Assembly (NCBI GenBank): GCA_938004185.1
Contig: CALKWN010000065.1
Location: 372,001-436,000 of the forward strand
Length of the DNA: 64,000 nucleotides
Source: an uncultured candidate division WWE3 bacterium
GTDB taxonomy: Bacteria; Patescibacteriota; WWE3; UBA101185; UBA10185
Direction of reading: 5' to 3'
The notes under the pieces were generated by a model. That model was not told the DNA's origin and searched no databases. It was given only the letters and a program-made list of their open reading frames with translations. Below, in pieces: positions 34,268 through 42,375 of this stretch (the first letter of the stretch is position 1; each line of letters opens with the position of its first letter). The position numbers and the translations under genes are program-made.

Positions 34268-34923
34268 TTCAATACGATTGACCGTCCTAAGCCCGGCAAA
34301 ATTTTTGCTAAAAACGAAAATGATATTTTATTTGAAAAACTTACCACATCAGAAGTGTGTTCGATAATTTCAAAATTGTTACTTTTAAGATATGAGGTTA
34401 ATAATGGAGGCGTAAAATAACGCAAATGCCCTGCAGCACCTTCGGGAAAAGTAAAAGAAGCTTCAAAAAACGGGTTTTTTCCTAAAAGAAGAAGAATACG
34501 ACGTGCCAACGATCCTATATTAGGTGTTGTAAGTACCAAGTAGCCTTCGGGTTTTAATATTCTGTTAATATCTTTAATGAAAAGGTCGGTGTCCGCAATG
34601 TGTTCAATAACCTCTCCTGCAAAAACACAGTCAAAAAAGGCGTCTTCGTAAGGCAGGGTTTTTTCCAAATTAACTTTTTGAAAATTTATACCGCTGTCTA
34701 TGTATGTTTTTTCAAAAGCCTCCGAAGCATCACACGCATACACTTCATTATTCTGCTTTTTTATCGCAATAGAATATTTACCTTCGTAAGAACCTACATC
34801 CAACACTCTTTTGTTGCATCCTACGAGCTGCAAAACCTTCTCCATTCGAACGATTTCCGGCACAGAATATCCCGCCCATTTTGAATCTGAATATTTTTTT
34901 TCTGAAAATTCTCCTGAATTCAC
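34249..34923 (-). CDS. SAM-dependent methyltransferase (class I)
   Basis: A 224-residue Rossmann-fold methyltransferase. Motif I is RVLDVGSYEGKYSIAI near residue 40. The acidic end of strand 2 is YACDAS, and motifs further on are FDCVFAGEVIEHIADTD, RILKPEGYLVLTTPN and LRYFTPPLLTSYL. The EVIEHI form is common among sugar and lipid O-methyltransferases and UbiG-like enzymes. It overlaps both neighbours (19 bp with the GT4 gene downstream, 4 bp with the methyltransferase upstream). A likely role is O-methylation of a glycan residue or capping of a chain end, inferred from context. Confidence 0.88.
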   Translation of the reverse strand: MNSGEFSEKKYSDSKWAGYSVPEIVRMEKVLQLVGCNKRVLDVGSYEGKYSIAIKKQNNEVYACDASEAFEKTYIDSGINFQKVNLEKTLPYEDAFFDCVFAGEVIEHIADTDLFIKDINRILKPEGYLVLTTPNIGSLARRILLLLGKNPFFEASFTFPEGAAGHLRYFTPPLLTSYLKSNNFEIIEHTSDVVSFSNKISFSFLAKILPGLGRSIVLKCQKRS

Positions 34924-35780
34924 TTTTTAATTCCTTTCAACGCGACTGCCATAGAAGAAGTGTCTAAAGAAAAATCCTTTTCGTTGTGCAAGTCTACTTT
35001 TTTTAGCACAGAGTAGAAAAAATTAATCATACTAGAAACAAACGAGGTTTTTTCATCCTTATCCCAATCAAACTTCTCCATCGACTGCCTAACATCTTCG
35101 GAAACCGGAAGTTTTGTATAAAAACTTTTCCCGACATACAAAATTAAATGATTAAAAGGCACCCCGTAATGGGTTAAAACTTTAAGATCTGCAACCGAAA
35201 AACCGGCATTTTCAGCTAAATTCTTAAGATCCCCGGGTAAATACAGTCTTTTATGGTCTTTAGCCCAAATTCCTCCCCAAAAACCGCTCATGGGGCTGAA
35301 ATGACCCAGTCCAAAGCTTTCTCGTATTTTATTAAGGGGATCCCAGCATAAAGGGTAGTTTTTATTGGGAACGGTAATTGCTATTGTTCCTTCGGGCTTT
35401 AACACACGGTACAGCTCTTTTATGGCCTTTTTGTCGTCTTCTATATGCTCTAAAACCTCGGTGCACAGAATTTTATCAAAATAATTATCTGGAAAGGGCA
35501 GTTCGGTAATATTTTCGCTCACTATCTTTACCTTTTTACTGTCTTTGAGACGTTGCCTCGCCAATGACAATATTTCAGGATCGTTGTCGACTGCGGTTAC
35601 TTCACAGTCGTACAAACGATCGAATATCATAGAGTAAAATCCTTCGCCACATCCCACATCCAACACACGGTCGCCGGATTGGATGTTTAGATAGTCGAGC
35701 ATTGTTACTACTCGGCGGCGGAAATTGAGATCGCCCGTCTTACTTAATATTTTTTCCAGCTCCGGATGAGTTTTATTCAT
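34920..35780 (-). CDS. SAM-dependent methyltransferase (class I)
   Basis: A 286-residue methyltransferase, larger than its neighbour. It has motif I RVLDVGCGEGFYSMIF near residue 40, TAVDNDPEIL, DKILCTEVLEHIEDDKKAI and YRVLKPEGTIAITVPN. An insertion with WGGIWAKDHKRLYLPG follows. It starts 8 bp inside the end of the GT4 gene upstream and ends in a 4-bp overlap with the next methyltransferase. The two methyltransferases share general family features but differ strongly outside the motifs, so they probably act on different positions or substrates. Confidence 0.88.
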   Translation of the reverse strand: MNKTHPELEKILSKTGDLNFRRRVVTMLDYLNIQSGDRVLDVGCGEGFYSMIFDRLYDCEVTAVDNDPEILSLARQRLKDSKKVKIVSENITELPFPDNYFDKILCTEVLEHIEDDKKAIKELYRVLKPEGTIAITVPNKNYPLCWDPLNKIRESFGLGHFSPMSGFWGGIWAKDHKRLYLPGDLKNLAENAGFSVADLKVLTHYGVPFNHLILYVGKSFYTKLPVSEDVRQSMEKFDWDKDEKTSFVSSMINFFYSVLKKVDLHNEKDFSLDTSSMAVALKGIKK

Positions 35781-36948
35781 TGTATGAATCCGTAATTATC
35801 TTTGCGTTCGAAAAGCCAAGATTTTTTAAAGCGTATTCTCTGCAGGTTTTAATGCTTTTTTCGTTTTTGGGTGTTTTTAATAATGTTTTAAGGGTTGTCG
35901 CTAATATTTCTGCGTTTATTTTTGGTGGCATGAATATTGCAACTGTATCGTCTAGAAATGTCGGTGGGGATCCTCTTTTTGGCACTACAGCTTTTGTACC
36001 ACATGAGATGGATTCACATAGAGTAATTGAGTATCCCTCGTCATAGAGGTAGGGAGAAACAAAGTAGTCACAAAGGTTATACAAACTTAGCAAAATTTTT
36101 CTCTGCTCCGGAACATCTTGGTTTAAAACTCCCATATATTTGAGGTTGGGGATTTTTTCGGCCTGCTTTTTTACTTCTTCTTCTAGCTGACCACCCCCTA
36201 CTAGGTAAAAATCGGCATTTTTAATTTTTTCTGCTGCTTTTAAGTACAATAAGACACCTTTCTTTTCAATAAATCTCGATACCATGAGAAAATTTCGGGT
36301 TTTCTCGGATTTAATGTAGATTTCATCTTTATTTAATGGCTTGAATACATCTGTATCTACCCAATTTCTGTGGCATTCAATTTTATTTTCAGGTAATCCT
36401 ATTTTTATTAATTCGGCACGTGAAACTTCGGACACAGCCAAGATTTTGTCGAAGTGTTTAAGTATATTTCTAACCAAAAAGCGGAGTATAGATTTTCTGT
36501 TTTCAAACATATAAACAGCGTGCGTGCTTATTACCAAACGTTTTTTTATTACGAAGTTGCATAACATTGCTATAGTCGCGGCTACCATTCCGTGAGCGTG
36601 AATAACATCAATTTTTTTGTGATTTTTTAAGTAATATATTAATGTTTTCACGAAGAGACCGGGAAAAACGTATGTGAATACCAGAAGAAATTTTGTCTCA
36701 ACTTTGTCGAACAAACCCATACCGTACCACTGCATTCTGTGGATTTCATAATTTTCTCCTTTTTCTACTTTTTCTCCGCGAAGATTATTTGAAAGAGGTT
36801 GATAAGTTAACAGTACGGTGTAGTAATTATTTTTTGAAAGGTACTCGAGCAGTCGGTCGAGGTGTGTTTCTACTCCTCCGATGTTGGGGCGGAAGAAGGG
36901 GCATATGATTAGAACAGTTATTCGCTTTTTTTCAAAAGTATGAAACAT
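35773..36948 (-). CDS. Glycosyltransferase family 4
   Basis: A GT4 enzyme of about 391 residues. The frame begins at a TTG (36969), but I prefer the ATG at 36948 because a TATAAT box (36966-36961) would lie inside the longer version. The N-terminal domain has ITVLIICPFFRPNIGGVETHL, and IDVIHAHGMVAATIAML follows. The donor half has FLMVSRFIEKKGVLLYLKAA and YDEGYSITLCESISCGTKAVVPK with the E-x7-E pattern. It is the first gene of the four-gene minus-strand unit and diverges from the large plus-strand cassette that begins at 37100. Confidence 0.9.
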   Translation of the reverse strand: MFHTFEKKRITVLIICPFFRPNIGGVETHLDRLLEYLSKNNYYTVLLTYQPLSNNLRGEKVEKGENYEIHRMQWYGMGLFDKVETKFLLVFTYVFPGLFVKTLIYYLKNHKKIDVIHAHGMVAATIAMLCNFVIKKRLVISTHAVYMFENRKSILRFLVRNILKHFDKILAVSEVSRAELIKIGLPENKIECHRNWVDTDVFKPLNKDEIYIKSEKTRNFLMVSRFIEKKGVLLYLKAAEKIKNADFYLVGGGQLEEEVKKQAEKIPNLKYMGVLNQDVPEQRKILLSLYNLCDYFVSPYLYDEGYSITLCESISCGTKAVVPKRGSPPTFLDDTVAIFMPPKINAEILATTLKTLLKTPKNEKSIKTCREYALKNLGFSNAKIITDSYNE

Positions 36949-36960
36949 ATATCTAAATTG

Positions 36961-36966
36961 ATTATA
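36961..36966 (-). promoter_or_regulatory. -10 box TATAAT before the GT4 gene at 36948
   Basis: A consensus TATAAT on the minus strand ends 12 nt before the ATG at 36948, predicting a leader of about 6 nt. No good -35 or Shine-Dalgarno is seen. The rest of the 151-nt divergent gap (to 37099) contains only weak candidates for the plus strand, such as TATACT at 37038-37043. Confidence 0.35.
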
Positions 36967-37099
36967 CAATGCCCTGACCTTAAAATTTCAGTGTAATGTT
37001 TACAAAAATTGTAATAGAGAGGTTGAATAACAACTAATATACTGGTAAAGTGATTTTTATTGCACCTCGTGTAAGTACACTGCCCATAAAAAACAAAAA

Positions 37100-38107
37100 A
37101 TGAAAAAGGCTCTTATTACAGGAATAACAGGTCAGGATGGAAGTTATTTAGCAGAACTTTTATTAAAGAAGGGCTACGAGGTGCACGGTATAGTAAAGAG
37201 ATCCTCCAACCCAAACACTTACAGGATAGAACACTTGCTCAAAACAAAAAAAATTACTTTACATTACGGGGATATAACAGATAACAGCTCTATTTTTAAA
37301 ATTCTAACCAAAATAAACCCGCACGAGGTTTATAACCTTGCAGCTCAAACTGACGTGAAGATAAGCTTTGATATACCACAAAATACCGGTGAAATCACGG
37401 GCCTTGGATGCGTAAACATCTTGGAGGCAATAAAAAACTTCAACAACAAGATACGTTTCTATCAAGCATCTTCGTCTGAAATGTTCGGAAAAGTTAAAGA
37501 GACTCCTCAGAAAGAAACCACGCCTTTCTATCCCAGATCACCTTATGGGTGTTCGAAAGTTTTTGCATATTGGATAACGGTGAATTACAGAGAAAGCTAC
37601 AATATTTTTGCCTGCAACGGCATATTATTTAACCACGAATCGTACAGACGAGGTGAGAATTTTGTAACAAAAAAAATTGTCAAGGGCCTGATAAATATAA
37701 AGCACGGAGCAAAACAACCACTGCACCTGGGTAACATTGAGGCTAAAAGAGACTGGGGATACGCAAAAGATTATGTACTTGGAATGTGGATGATGCTTCA
37801 GCAAAAGACACCTGACGACTATGTACTGGCAACAGGGGAGACCCATACTGTACGCGAGTTTATTGAAGAAACATGTAAATTGCTCGATATTGATTTAGTC
37901 TGGAAAGGTAGGGGTTTGAACGAAAAAGGCATTGATGCAAAAACAAAAAAAACGATAATTGTAATTGATAAACAATTCTTTAGACCAACGGAAGTTGACA
38001 TTCTAATAGGAGACTGCACTAAAGCCAAAAAACAACTTGGGTGGAAACCTAAGACAAAATTTAAACAGCTGATTAAAATAATGGTTCAAGCAGAGCTTAA
38101 AAAATGA
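37100..38107 (+). CDS. gmd: GDP-mannose 4,6-dehydratase
   Basis: Converts GDP-D-mannose to GDP-4-keto-6-deoxy-D-mannose, the branch point to L-fucose, D-rhamnose, perosamine and colitose. The 335 residues match Gmd closely. They show GITGQDGSYLAELLLKKGY at the N-terminus, VYNLAAQTDVKISFDIP, the catalytic ASSSEMFG (Ser126, Glu127) with Tyr149 and Lys153 in SPYGCSK, and the near-invariant ACNGILFNHES. It is the first gene of a 15-gene plus-strand run and overlaps the ColD-like gene by 4 bp. The GDP-mannose it needs would come from mannose 1-phosphate (mutase at 1868-3241). The pyrophosphorylase is not in the window. Confidence 0.96.
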   Translation: MKKALITGITGQDGSYLAELLLKKGYEVHGIVKRSSNPNTYRIEHLLKTKKITLHYGDITDNSSIFKILTKINPHEVYNLAAQTDVKISFDIPQNTGEITGLGCVNILEAIKNFNNKIRFYQASSSEMFGKVKETPQKETTPFYPRSPYGCSKVFAYWITVNYRESYNIFACNGILFNHESYRRGENFVTKKIVKGLINIKHGAKQPLHLGNIEAKRDWGYAKDYVLGMWMMLQQKTPDDYVLATGETHTVREFIEETCKLLDIDLVWKGRGLNEKGIDAKTKKTIIVIDKQFFRPTEVDILIGDCTKAKKQLGWKPKTKFKQLIKIMVQAELKK

Positions 38108-39273
38108 TCGGATTAATTAAATCAAGCTTCTTTAATGAGAAAAGCACCAAAAAAAGTGTAGCAAACTTCGTTATTAAGTGTGATCGGTTTAGCATGGGCA
38201 CGGAATGTGCAAATTTCGAGAAAGCATTTGCAGAAAAACAAGGCCGCAAATTTGCCGTATTTGTAAACAGCGGAAGTTCGGCCAACCTAGTTCTAATTCA
38301 GTCTTTACTCAATTTAGAAGTTCTCAAAAAAGGTGATGTGGTGGGTGTATCCGCGCTAACATGGGCAACAAATGTTATGCCGGTATTGCAATTAGGATTA
38401 AAACCCTATGTTTTGGATTGCAATCTAAGCACATTAAATCTATCTCCGGAAATTCTTATAAAACACATTAAGAAAATCAGATGCTTATTTCTGACAAATA
38501 CATTGGGGCTGTGCGATAAAATACACAATATCAAGCAGATCTGCAAGGACAACGACGTTTTGTTGTTAGAAGATAATTGCGAGTCACTTGGCTCCAAATG
38601 CAATAAAAAGCTACTTGGGAATTTTGGTTTAGCTTCGACCTTCTCAACATTTGTCGGTCACCACATTTCTACAATAGAGGGGGGCATGATTTGCACCGAT
38701 GACCCTGAACTTAACGATATGTTGCTGATGGTTAGATCGCACGGATGGTTAAGAAATATTAATAAAAGCAGAATTGAAAAAGTTAGAAAAAAGTATGGGG
38801 TAAAAACAGATGCTTTTTACGACAAATATACCTTCTATGTTCCAGCGTATAACGTAAGACCTACGGAAATAAATGGCTATATAGGAAATGTGCAAATAAA
38901 ATACTGGGATAAAATAGTTCAAAAAAGGGAAAGTAATTGGAAACGAATCAGTGCTGTGATAAATGCAAATCCAAACCTGCACAACTTAGAGGTCCCGCAC
39001 ATGGACTTAGTGTCAAGCTTTGCCATACCCGTTATTGCTAAATCACGTAATTACTTTTATAGGTACAAACAATTGTTTGAAAAAAATGATATAGAAATAA
39101 GGCCTATAATAGCAGGTAATATTGCAAAACAACCGTTTTTGACAAACTCTATCGATAAGATAGACGCGTGCCCAACAGCACAATACGTGCACGAACAAGG
39201 ATTTTATTTTGGCAATAACCCCGAACTTACAGCCAAAGAGCTAAAATTATTCGAGGAGCTGTTATCCGAATGA
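38104..39273 (+). CDS. colD: GDP-4-keto-6-deoxy-D-mannose 3-dehydratase (ColD-like)
   Basis: A DegT-fold, PLP-family protein of 389 residues that is unlikely to be an aminotransferase. At the Schiff-base position the usual Lys is replaced by His, in VGHHISTIEGGM (His186). This is the hallmark of ColD, which removes the 3-hydroxyl of GDP-4-keto-6-deoxymannose using pyridoxamine phosphate and glutamate. Other PLP-site elements remain, including NSGSSANL at 55-62 and EDNCESLGS near 156-164. The four-cysteine iron-sulphur motif of the CDP-sugar E1 dehydratases is not evident. Immediate placement between gmd (4-bp overlap) and a GDP-sugar reductase gene (4-bp overlap) supports the assignment. It gives GDP-4-keto-3,6-dideoxymannose. 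Confidence 0.88.
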   Translation: MIGLIKSSFFNEKSTKKSVANFVIKCDRFSMGTECANFEKAFAEKQGRKFAVFVNSGSSANLVLIQSLLNLEVLKKGDVVGVSALTWATNVMPVLQLGLKPYVLDCNLSTLNLSPEILIKHIKKIRCLFLTNTLGLCDKIHNIKQICKDNDVLLLEDNCESLGSKCNKKLLGNFGLASTFSTFVGHHISTIEGGMICTDDPELNDMLLMVRSHGWLRNINKSRIEKVRKKYGVKTDAFYDKYTFYVPAYNVRPTEINGYIGNVQIKYWDKIVQKRESNWKRISAVINANPNLHNLEVPHMDLVSSFAIPVIAKSRNYFYRYKQLFEKNDIEIRPIIAGNIAKQPFLTNSIDKIDACPTAQYVHEQGFYFGNNPELTAKELKLFEELLSE

Positions 39274-40214
39274 AAAAAAATTCCAAAATATATGTCGCGG
39301 GACATGACGGTATGGTTGGAACCCAACTTATGTCCAAATTGAAGAAAACTGGTTATAAAAACCTTATTTATAAAAATGAAAAGCAACTCGATTTAACCAA
39401 ACAAACGGGGGTTAACGACTTTTTTAAAAAAAGCACACCTGAGTATGTCTTTTTACTAGCCGCAAAACTAGGCGGGATCGCAGACAAAATAAAGTATCCA
39501 GCTGAATACCTGTACGAAAACCTTATGATACAAAACAATGTAATTATGGCGTCACACATATACGGTGTTAAAAAACTTCTTTTTGTAGGATCGGCATCTG
39601 CTTATCCCGCCAACTGCGAACAACCGATGAAAGAGGAATTTCTTATGATGGGACCTCTATCAAAAACCGAGGAATCCTACGGTCTGGCAAAAATATCCGG
39701 AATAAAATTATGTGAAAAGATAAGTGAGGAATATAACAAAAAATTTATTACCTGCATGCCCACAAATATATACGGAGCTGGATGCAATTTCGATAATCCG
39801 GAAACTCTGCAAGTTATACCATCGCTTATTTATAAAATGCACAAGGCCAAAACTGAACAACTAGATAGCGTCGATATATGGGGGTCCGGTAAAGCTATTA
39901 GGGATTTTGTATACGTAGATGATGTGGCAGCTGCAATTATATTTTTAATGAAGTATTACGAAAGCACAGAGCCCCTTAATATTAGTAATACACAAACAAT
40001 GAGTATTTCTGATTTAGCGAAAACAATAAAAAAAATTGTCGGTTTCGAAGGTTGCCTAAAATTTGATACAAGTAAACCTGAGGGTATTCCGATCAGAACA
40101 TTAGATTCCAGTAAATTAGCGAGCGCGGGATTTAGCTGCGAAGTAGATATCGAGTTGGGTGTGAAAAAGACTTACGAGTACTATCTTAATTACTTGAAGA
40201 AGAAACATGTATAA
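39270..40214 (+). CDS. GDP-fucose-synthase-like reductase, probably making a GDP-3,6-dideoxyhexose
   Basis: A 314-residue short-chain dehydrogenase clearly related to GDP-L-fucose synthase (Fcl) and therefore to GDP-colitose synthase ColC. It has VAGHDGMVGTQL, LAAKLGGIADKI, YPAEYLYENLMIQNN, AKISGIKLCE and MPTNIYGAG. Aligned with E. coli Fcl, the reductase triad is kept (Ser108, Tyr137, Lys141). The two residues that perform C3/C5 epimerisation are changed: Cys109 becomes Ser110 (GSASAYP) and His179 becomes Gln181 (ETLQVIP). By position it should reduce the ColD product. Whether it still epimerises C5, giving colitose, or only reduces C4, giving a D-configured dideoxyhexose, is open. Confidence 0.85.
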   Translation: MKKNSKIYVAGHDGMVGTQLMSKLKKTGYKNLIYKNEKQLDLTKQTGVNDFFKKSTPEYVFLLAAKLGGIADKIKYPAEYLYENLMIQNNVIMASHIYGVKKLLFVGSASAYPANCEQPMKEEFLMMGPLSKTEESYGLAKISGIKLCEKISEEYNKKFITCMPTNIYGAGCNFDNPETLQVIPSLIYKMHKAKTEQLDSVDIWGSGKAIRDFVYVDDVAAAIIFLMKYYESTEPLNISNTQTMSISDLAKTIKKIVGFEGCLKFDTSKPEGIPIRTLDSSKLASAGFSCEVDIELGVKKTYEYYLNYLKKKHV

Positions 40215-41127
40215 ACTTAGACTGTACCTACAAAACCCAATATCTGTCGCTTCAAAGCTGTTCTACTTTATCACACATCCTGCAGTCCTCATAAAAAACA
40301 GGTTGACTATCCACTTTTTGAATAAGCAGAAAAACATAAATTCGAACTACGATATACAAAGCGATCTCCCCATAGACATTGTGTTCCCGACAATAGCAAA
40401 GGATTTTGAGGTCGTATCGCCTATGATAGATTCAGTAAGACAGCATGTAAAACATCCAATAGGAAGTGTCTTTATCATAAGCCCACCTACGGATGAGATT
40501 AAACGACTGTGTAAAGAAAAAAACTGTGTGTTTGTAGACGAGAATAAATTACTACCTATCACCGTTAAGGACATTAGATATGTGCACAAAGGTAAAAATA
40601 GGTCGGGCTGGCTTTTTCAACAACTTTTGAAGTGGGGCGCTAATGAGCTGGGAAATAACAAACATTTCCTTGTCACTGAATCAGATACGGTGTTTATAAG
40701 GCCTCGCGTTTTTGAAAATTCTGGAAAATACATAATACCCTGTAGCAATGAATTGCCCCACATACCATATTTTAAAATGTACGAGAAGCTGCTTGGTGAA
40801 AGAATTAAACCGATTCTAAACATGACTGCCCATCACGGGTTGTACGACAAAGAAGTTTTGCAGGATCTAAAAAATCGAATTGAAAAAAAATGGGGTAAAG
40901 TTTGGTATCAAGCTATTATAGATAACATAAATTATAGCGACGGCTCATGTGTATCAGACTACGAAACTTATCTACAATACTTACACAAACATTATCCAGA
41001 AAAGGTAGAACTCGAGCATTGGGGTAATGTGTCACTCCCTAGAGCAAAGGTTAAGGAATTAAACACGCTGGCACAGCAGCTGAGAAACTCGCACAAGGTG
41101 ATTTCGTTTCACAGTTACAACACCTAA
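40207..41127 (+). CDS. DUF6492-like putative glycosyltransferase
   Basis: A 306-residue soluble protein that matches the general layout of DUF6492 proteins, which occur in surface-glycan clusters and probably have a GT-A fold. Visible elements are IDIVFPTIAKDFEVVSPMID at the first strand, KNRSGWLFQQLLKWGANE near 130-147, FLVTESDTVFIRP near 154-166 as the likely metal-binding acidic strand (Asp160), and NMTAHHGLYDKEVL further on. The end contains SFHSYNT. It overlaps the reductase gene by 8 bp, so it may transfer the dideoxyhexose made by the three genes before it. That link is inference from order. Confidence 0.7.
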   Translation: MYKLRLYLQNPISVASKLFYFITHPAVLIKNRLTIHFLNKQKNINSNYDIQSDLPIDIVFPTIAKDFEVVSPMIDSVRQHVKHPIGSVFIISPPTDEIKRLCKEKNCVFVDENKLLPITVKDIRYVHKGKNRSGWLFQQLLKWGANELGNNKHFLVTESDTVFIRPRVFENSGKYIIPCSNELPHIPYFKMYEKLLGERIKPILNMTAHHGLYDKEVLQDLKNRIEKKWGKVWYQAIIDNINYSDGSCVSDYETYLQYLHKHYPEKVELEHWGNVSLPRAKVKELNTLAQQLRNSHKVISFHSYNT

Positions 41128-41142
41128 AAAGGTTTCACCGAC

Positions 41143-41883
41143 ATGACAAAACTTTTAAACCAAGACGGACAATACACACGGGGAAGAGAGATGCGTTGGA
41201 AAGAAGGAAACGATATCATACTGGAACGACTAAAAACTCTAAAAAGTGAGGGGAAGCTGCGCGTACTCGACATCGGAAGTGGTGAAACATATAACTACAA
41301 AATTTTAAACAACCTTTTAGCAAAAAGGCAGGTATCAAGTAAAAAACTGGAGTACTACGCCGTGGACAATAATCCAAAACTTGAAAAAATACTTAAAAAT
41401 ACTGGTGTTAATTTTTGCCTTGGAGACATAAAGAGTTTAGTCAAGCTTTATCCAAAAAAGTATTTCGACGTAATCATAGCTTCCGAAATTATTGAACACC
41501 TTGTGGATACTGATAATTTTCTACTCTCGATTAAAAAAATTTTGAAAGATGACGGTGAGGTTTTTTTAACAACCCCAAACCTCGGTTCCTGGCACTCAAT
41601 CTTAAGCCTTGTATTCGGTTATCAACCATTATCGACAGAGGTTTCTTGCGTAAGATCGGAGTTTGGAAAATTTCCATTCGCTAAAAAATACTATACCAAC
41701 AATGTTTTGATGCATATAAGGTCATTTACGCTACACGGGCTAACGGAACTTTTAGAATTCCATGGTTTTAGTATTAAAAAAATTCGCGGGGGCGGTTATC
41801 GACGTATCGATAACCTACTTTTTAGTAAAGTCTTAATTGGACTATCGCCAATACTAAAAGTTATAATCAAAAAGAATGTATAG
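41143..41883 (+). CDS. SAM-dependent methyltransferase (class I)
   Basis: A 246-residue methyltransferase. Motif I is LRVLDIGSGETYNYKIL near residue 40. The strand 2 acidic end is YYAVDNNPKLEKIL, motif III FDVIIASEIIEHLVDTDNF, and the later block is LTTPNLGSWHSILSLVFGYQ. The SEIIEHL/TTPN pattern is the same subtype as the enzymes at 34.2 kb, so these may all be glycan methylases. A 15-nt gap separates it from the DUF6492-like gene, the longest gap in the 15-gene cassette. It overlaps the acetyltransferase gene by 8 bp. Confidence 0.88.
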   Translation: MTKLLNQDGQYTRGREMRWKEGNDIILERLKTLKSEGKLRVLDIGSGETYNYKILNNLLAKRQVSSKKLEYYAVDNNPKLEKILKNTGVNFCLGDIKSLVKLYPKKYFDVIIASEIIEHLVDTDNFLLSIKKILKDDGEVFLTTPNLGSWHSILSLVFGYQPLSTEVSCVRSEFGKFPFAKKYYTNNVLMHIRSFTLHGLTELLEFHGFSIKKIRGGGYRRIDNLLFSKVLIGLSPILKVIIKKNV

Positions 41884-42367
41884 AATATTAAAAATTACAC
41901 AAAAAGCATATTACTTTCTAGTTAACAATTTCACCACACTGTCGCTCAAAATTATGGGCGTGAGCGTGGGAAAAAATCTAACAGCTTTTCCAATTACAAC
42001 GATAGAATCACCTAATAAAATTTCCATCGGTAACAACGTGTGGATTAGTAAAAATATCGCATTGTATGGTAGTGGCGGAATAAAAATCGGGGACGATGTT
42101 GTCATAGCAAAAGATGTAAGTATTATATCCAGTAACCATGCGTTTCGAAAGTCTGGAGAAAAAATAAACTCGCAGGGGTATGAAAATGCCAAAAAACCAA
42201 TAACAATAGGTAATGATGTGTGGATTGGGGACCGAGCAATAATTTTAAAAGAAGTCTCCGTAGGAAATGGTGCTGTAATTGGCGCAGGATCGGTAGTTAC
42301 TAAAGATTTACCTAACTACTCTATAGCTGCGGGCAATCCAGCTCGAGTAATAGGGCATAGGAAATAA
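41876..42367 (+). CDS. Left-handed beta-helix O-acetyltransferase (WcaF/Maa-like)
   Basis: A 163-residue hexapeptide-repeat transferase that would move an acetyl group from acetyl-CoA to a sugar. The repeats run from about residue 45, beginning IGNNVWISKNIALYGSGG and continuing through IGDDVVIAKDVS and IGNDVWIGDRAIILKEVSVG to GAVIGAGSVVTKDLP. The catalytic His is in SSNHAFRKSGE, and the end AAGNPARVIGHRK is typical of the family. It overlaps the methyltransferase by 8 bp and lies 8 nt before the GT4 gene, so glycan methylation and acetylation are encoded together. Confidence 0.9.
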   Translation: MYRILKITQKAYYFLVNNFTTLSLKIMGVSVGKNLTAFPITTIESPNKISIGNNVWISKNIALYGSGGIKIGDDVVIAKDVSIISSNHAFRKSGEKINSQGYENAKKPITIGNDVWIGDRAIILKEVSVGNGAVIGAGSVVTKDLPNYSIAAGNPARVIGHRK

Positions 42368-42375
42368 ATAATTAT

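Noticed and set aside
38104..39273. Reading the ColD-like protein as an ordinary sugar aminotransferase
   Set aside because: The PLP lysine is replaced by His186 in VGHHISTIEGGM, so transamination with a Schiff-base lysine is not expected. The neighbours fit a 3-dehydratase.
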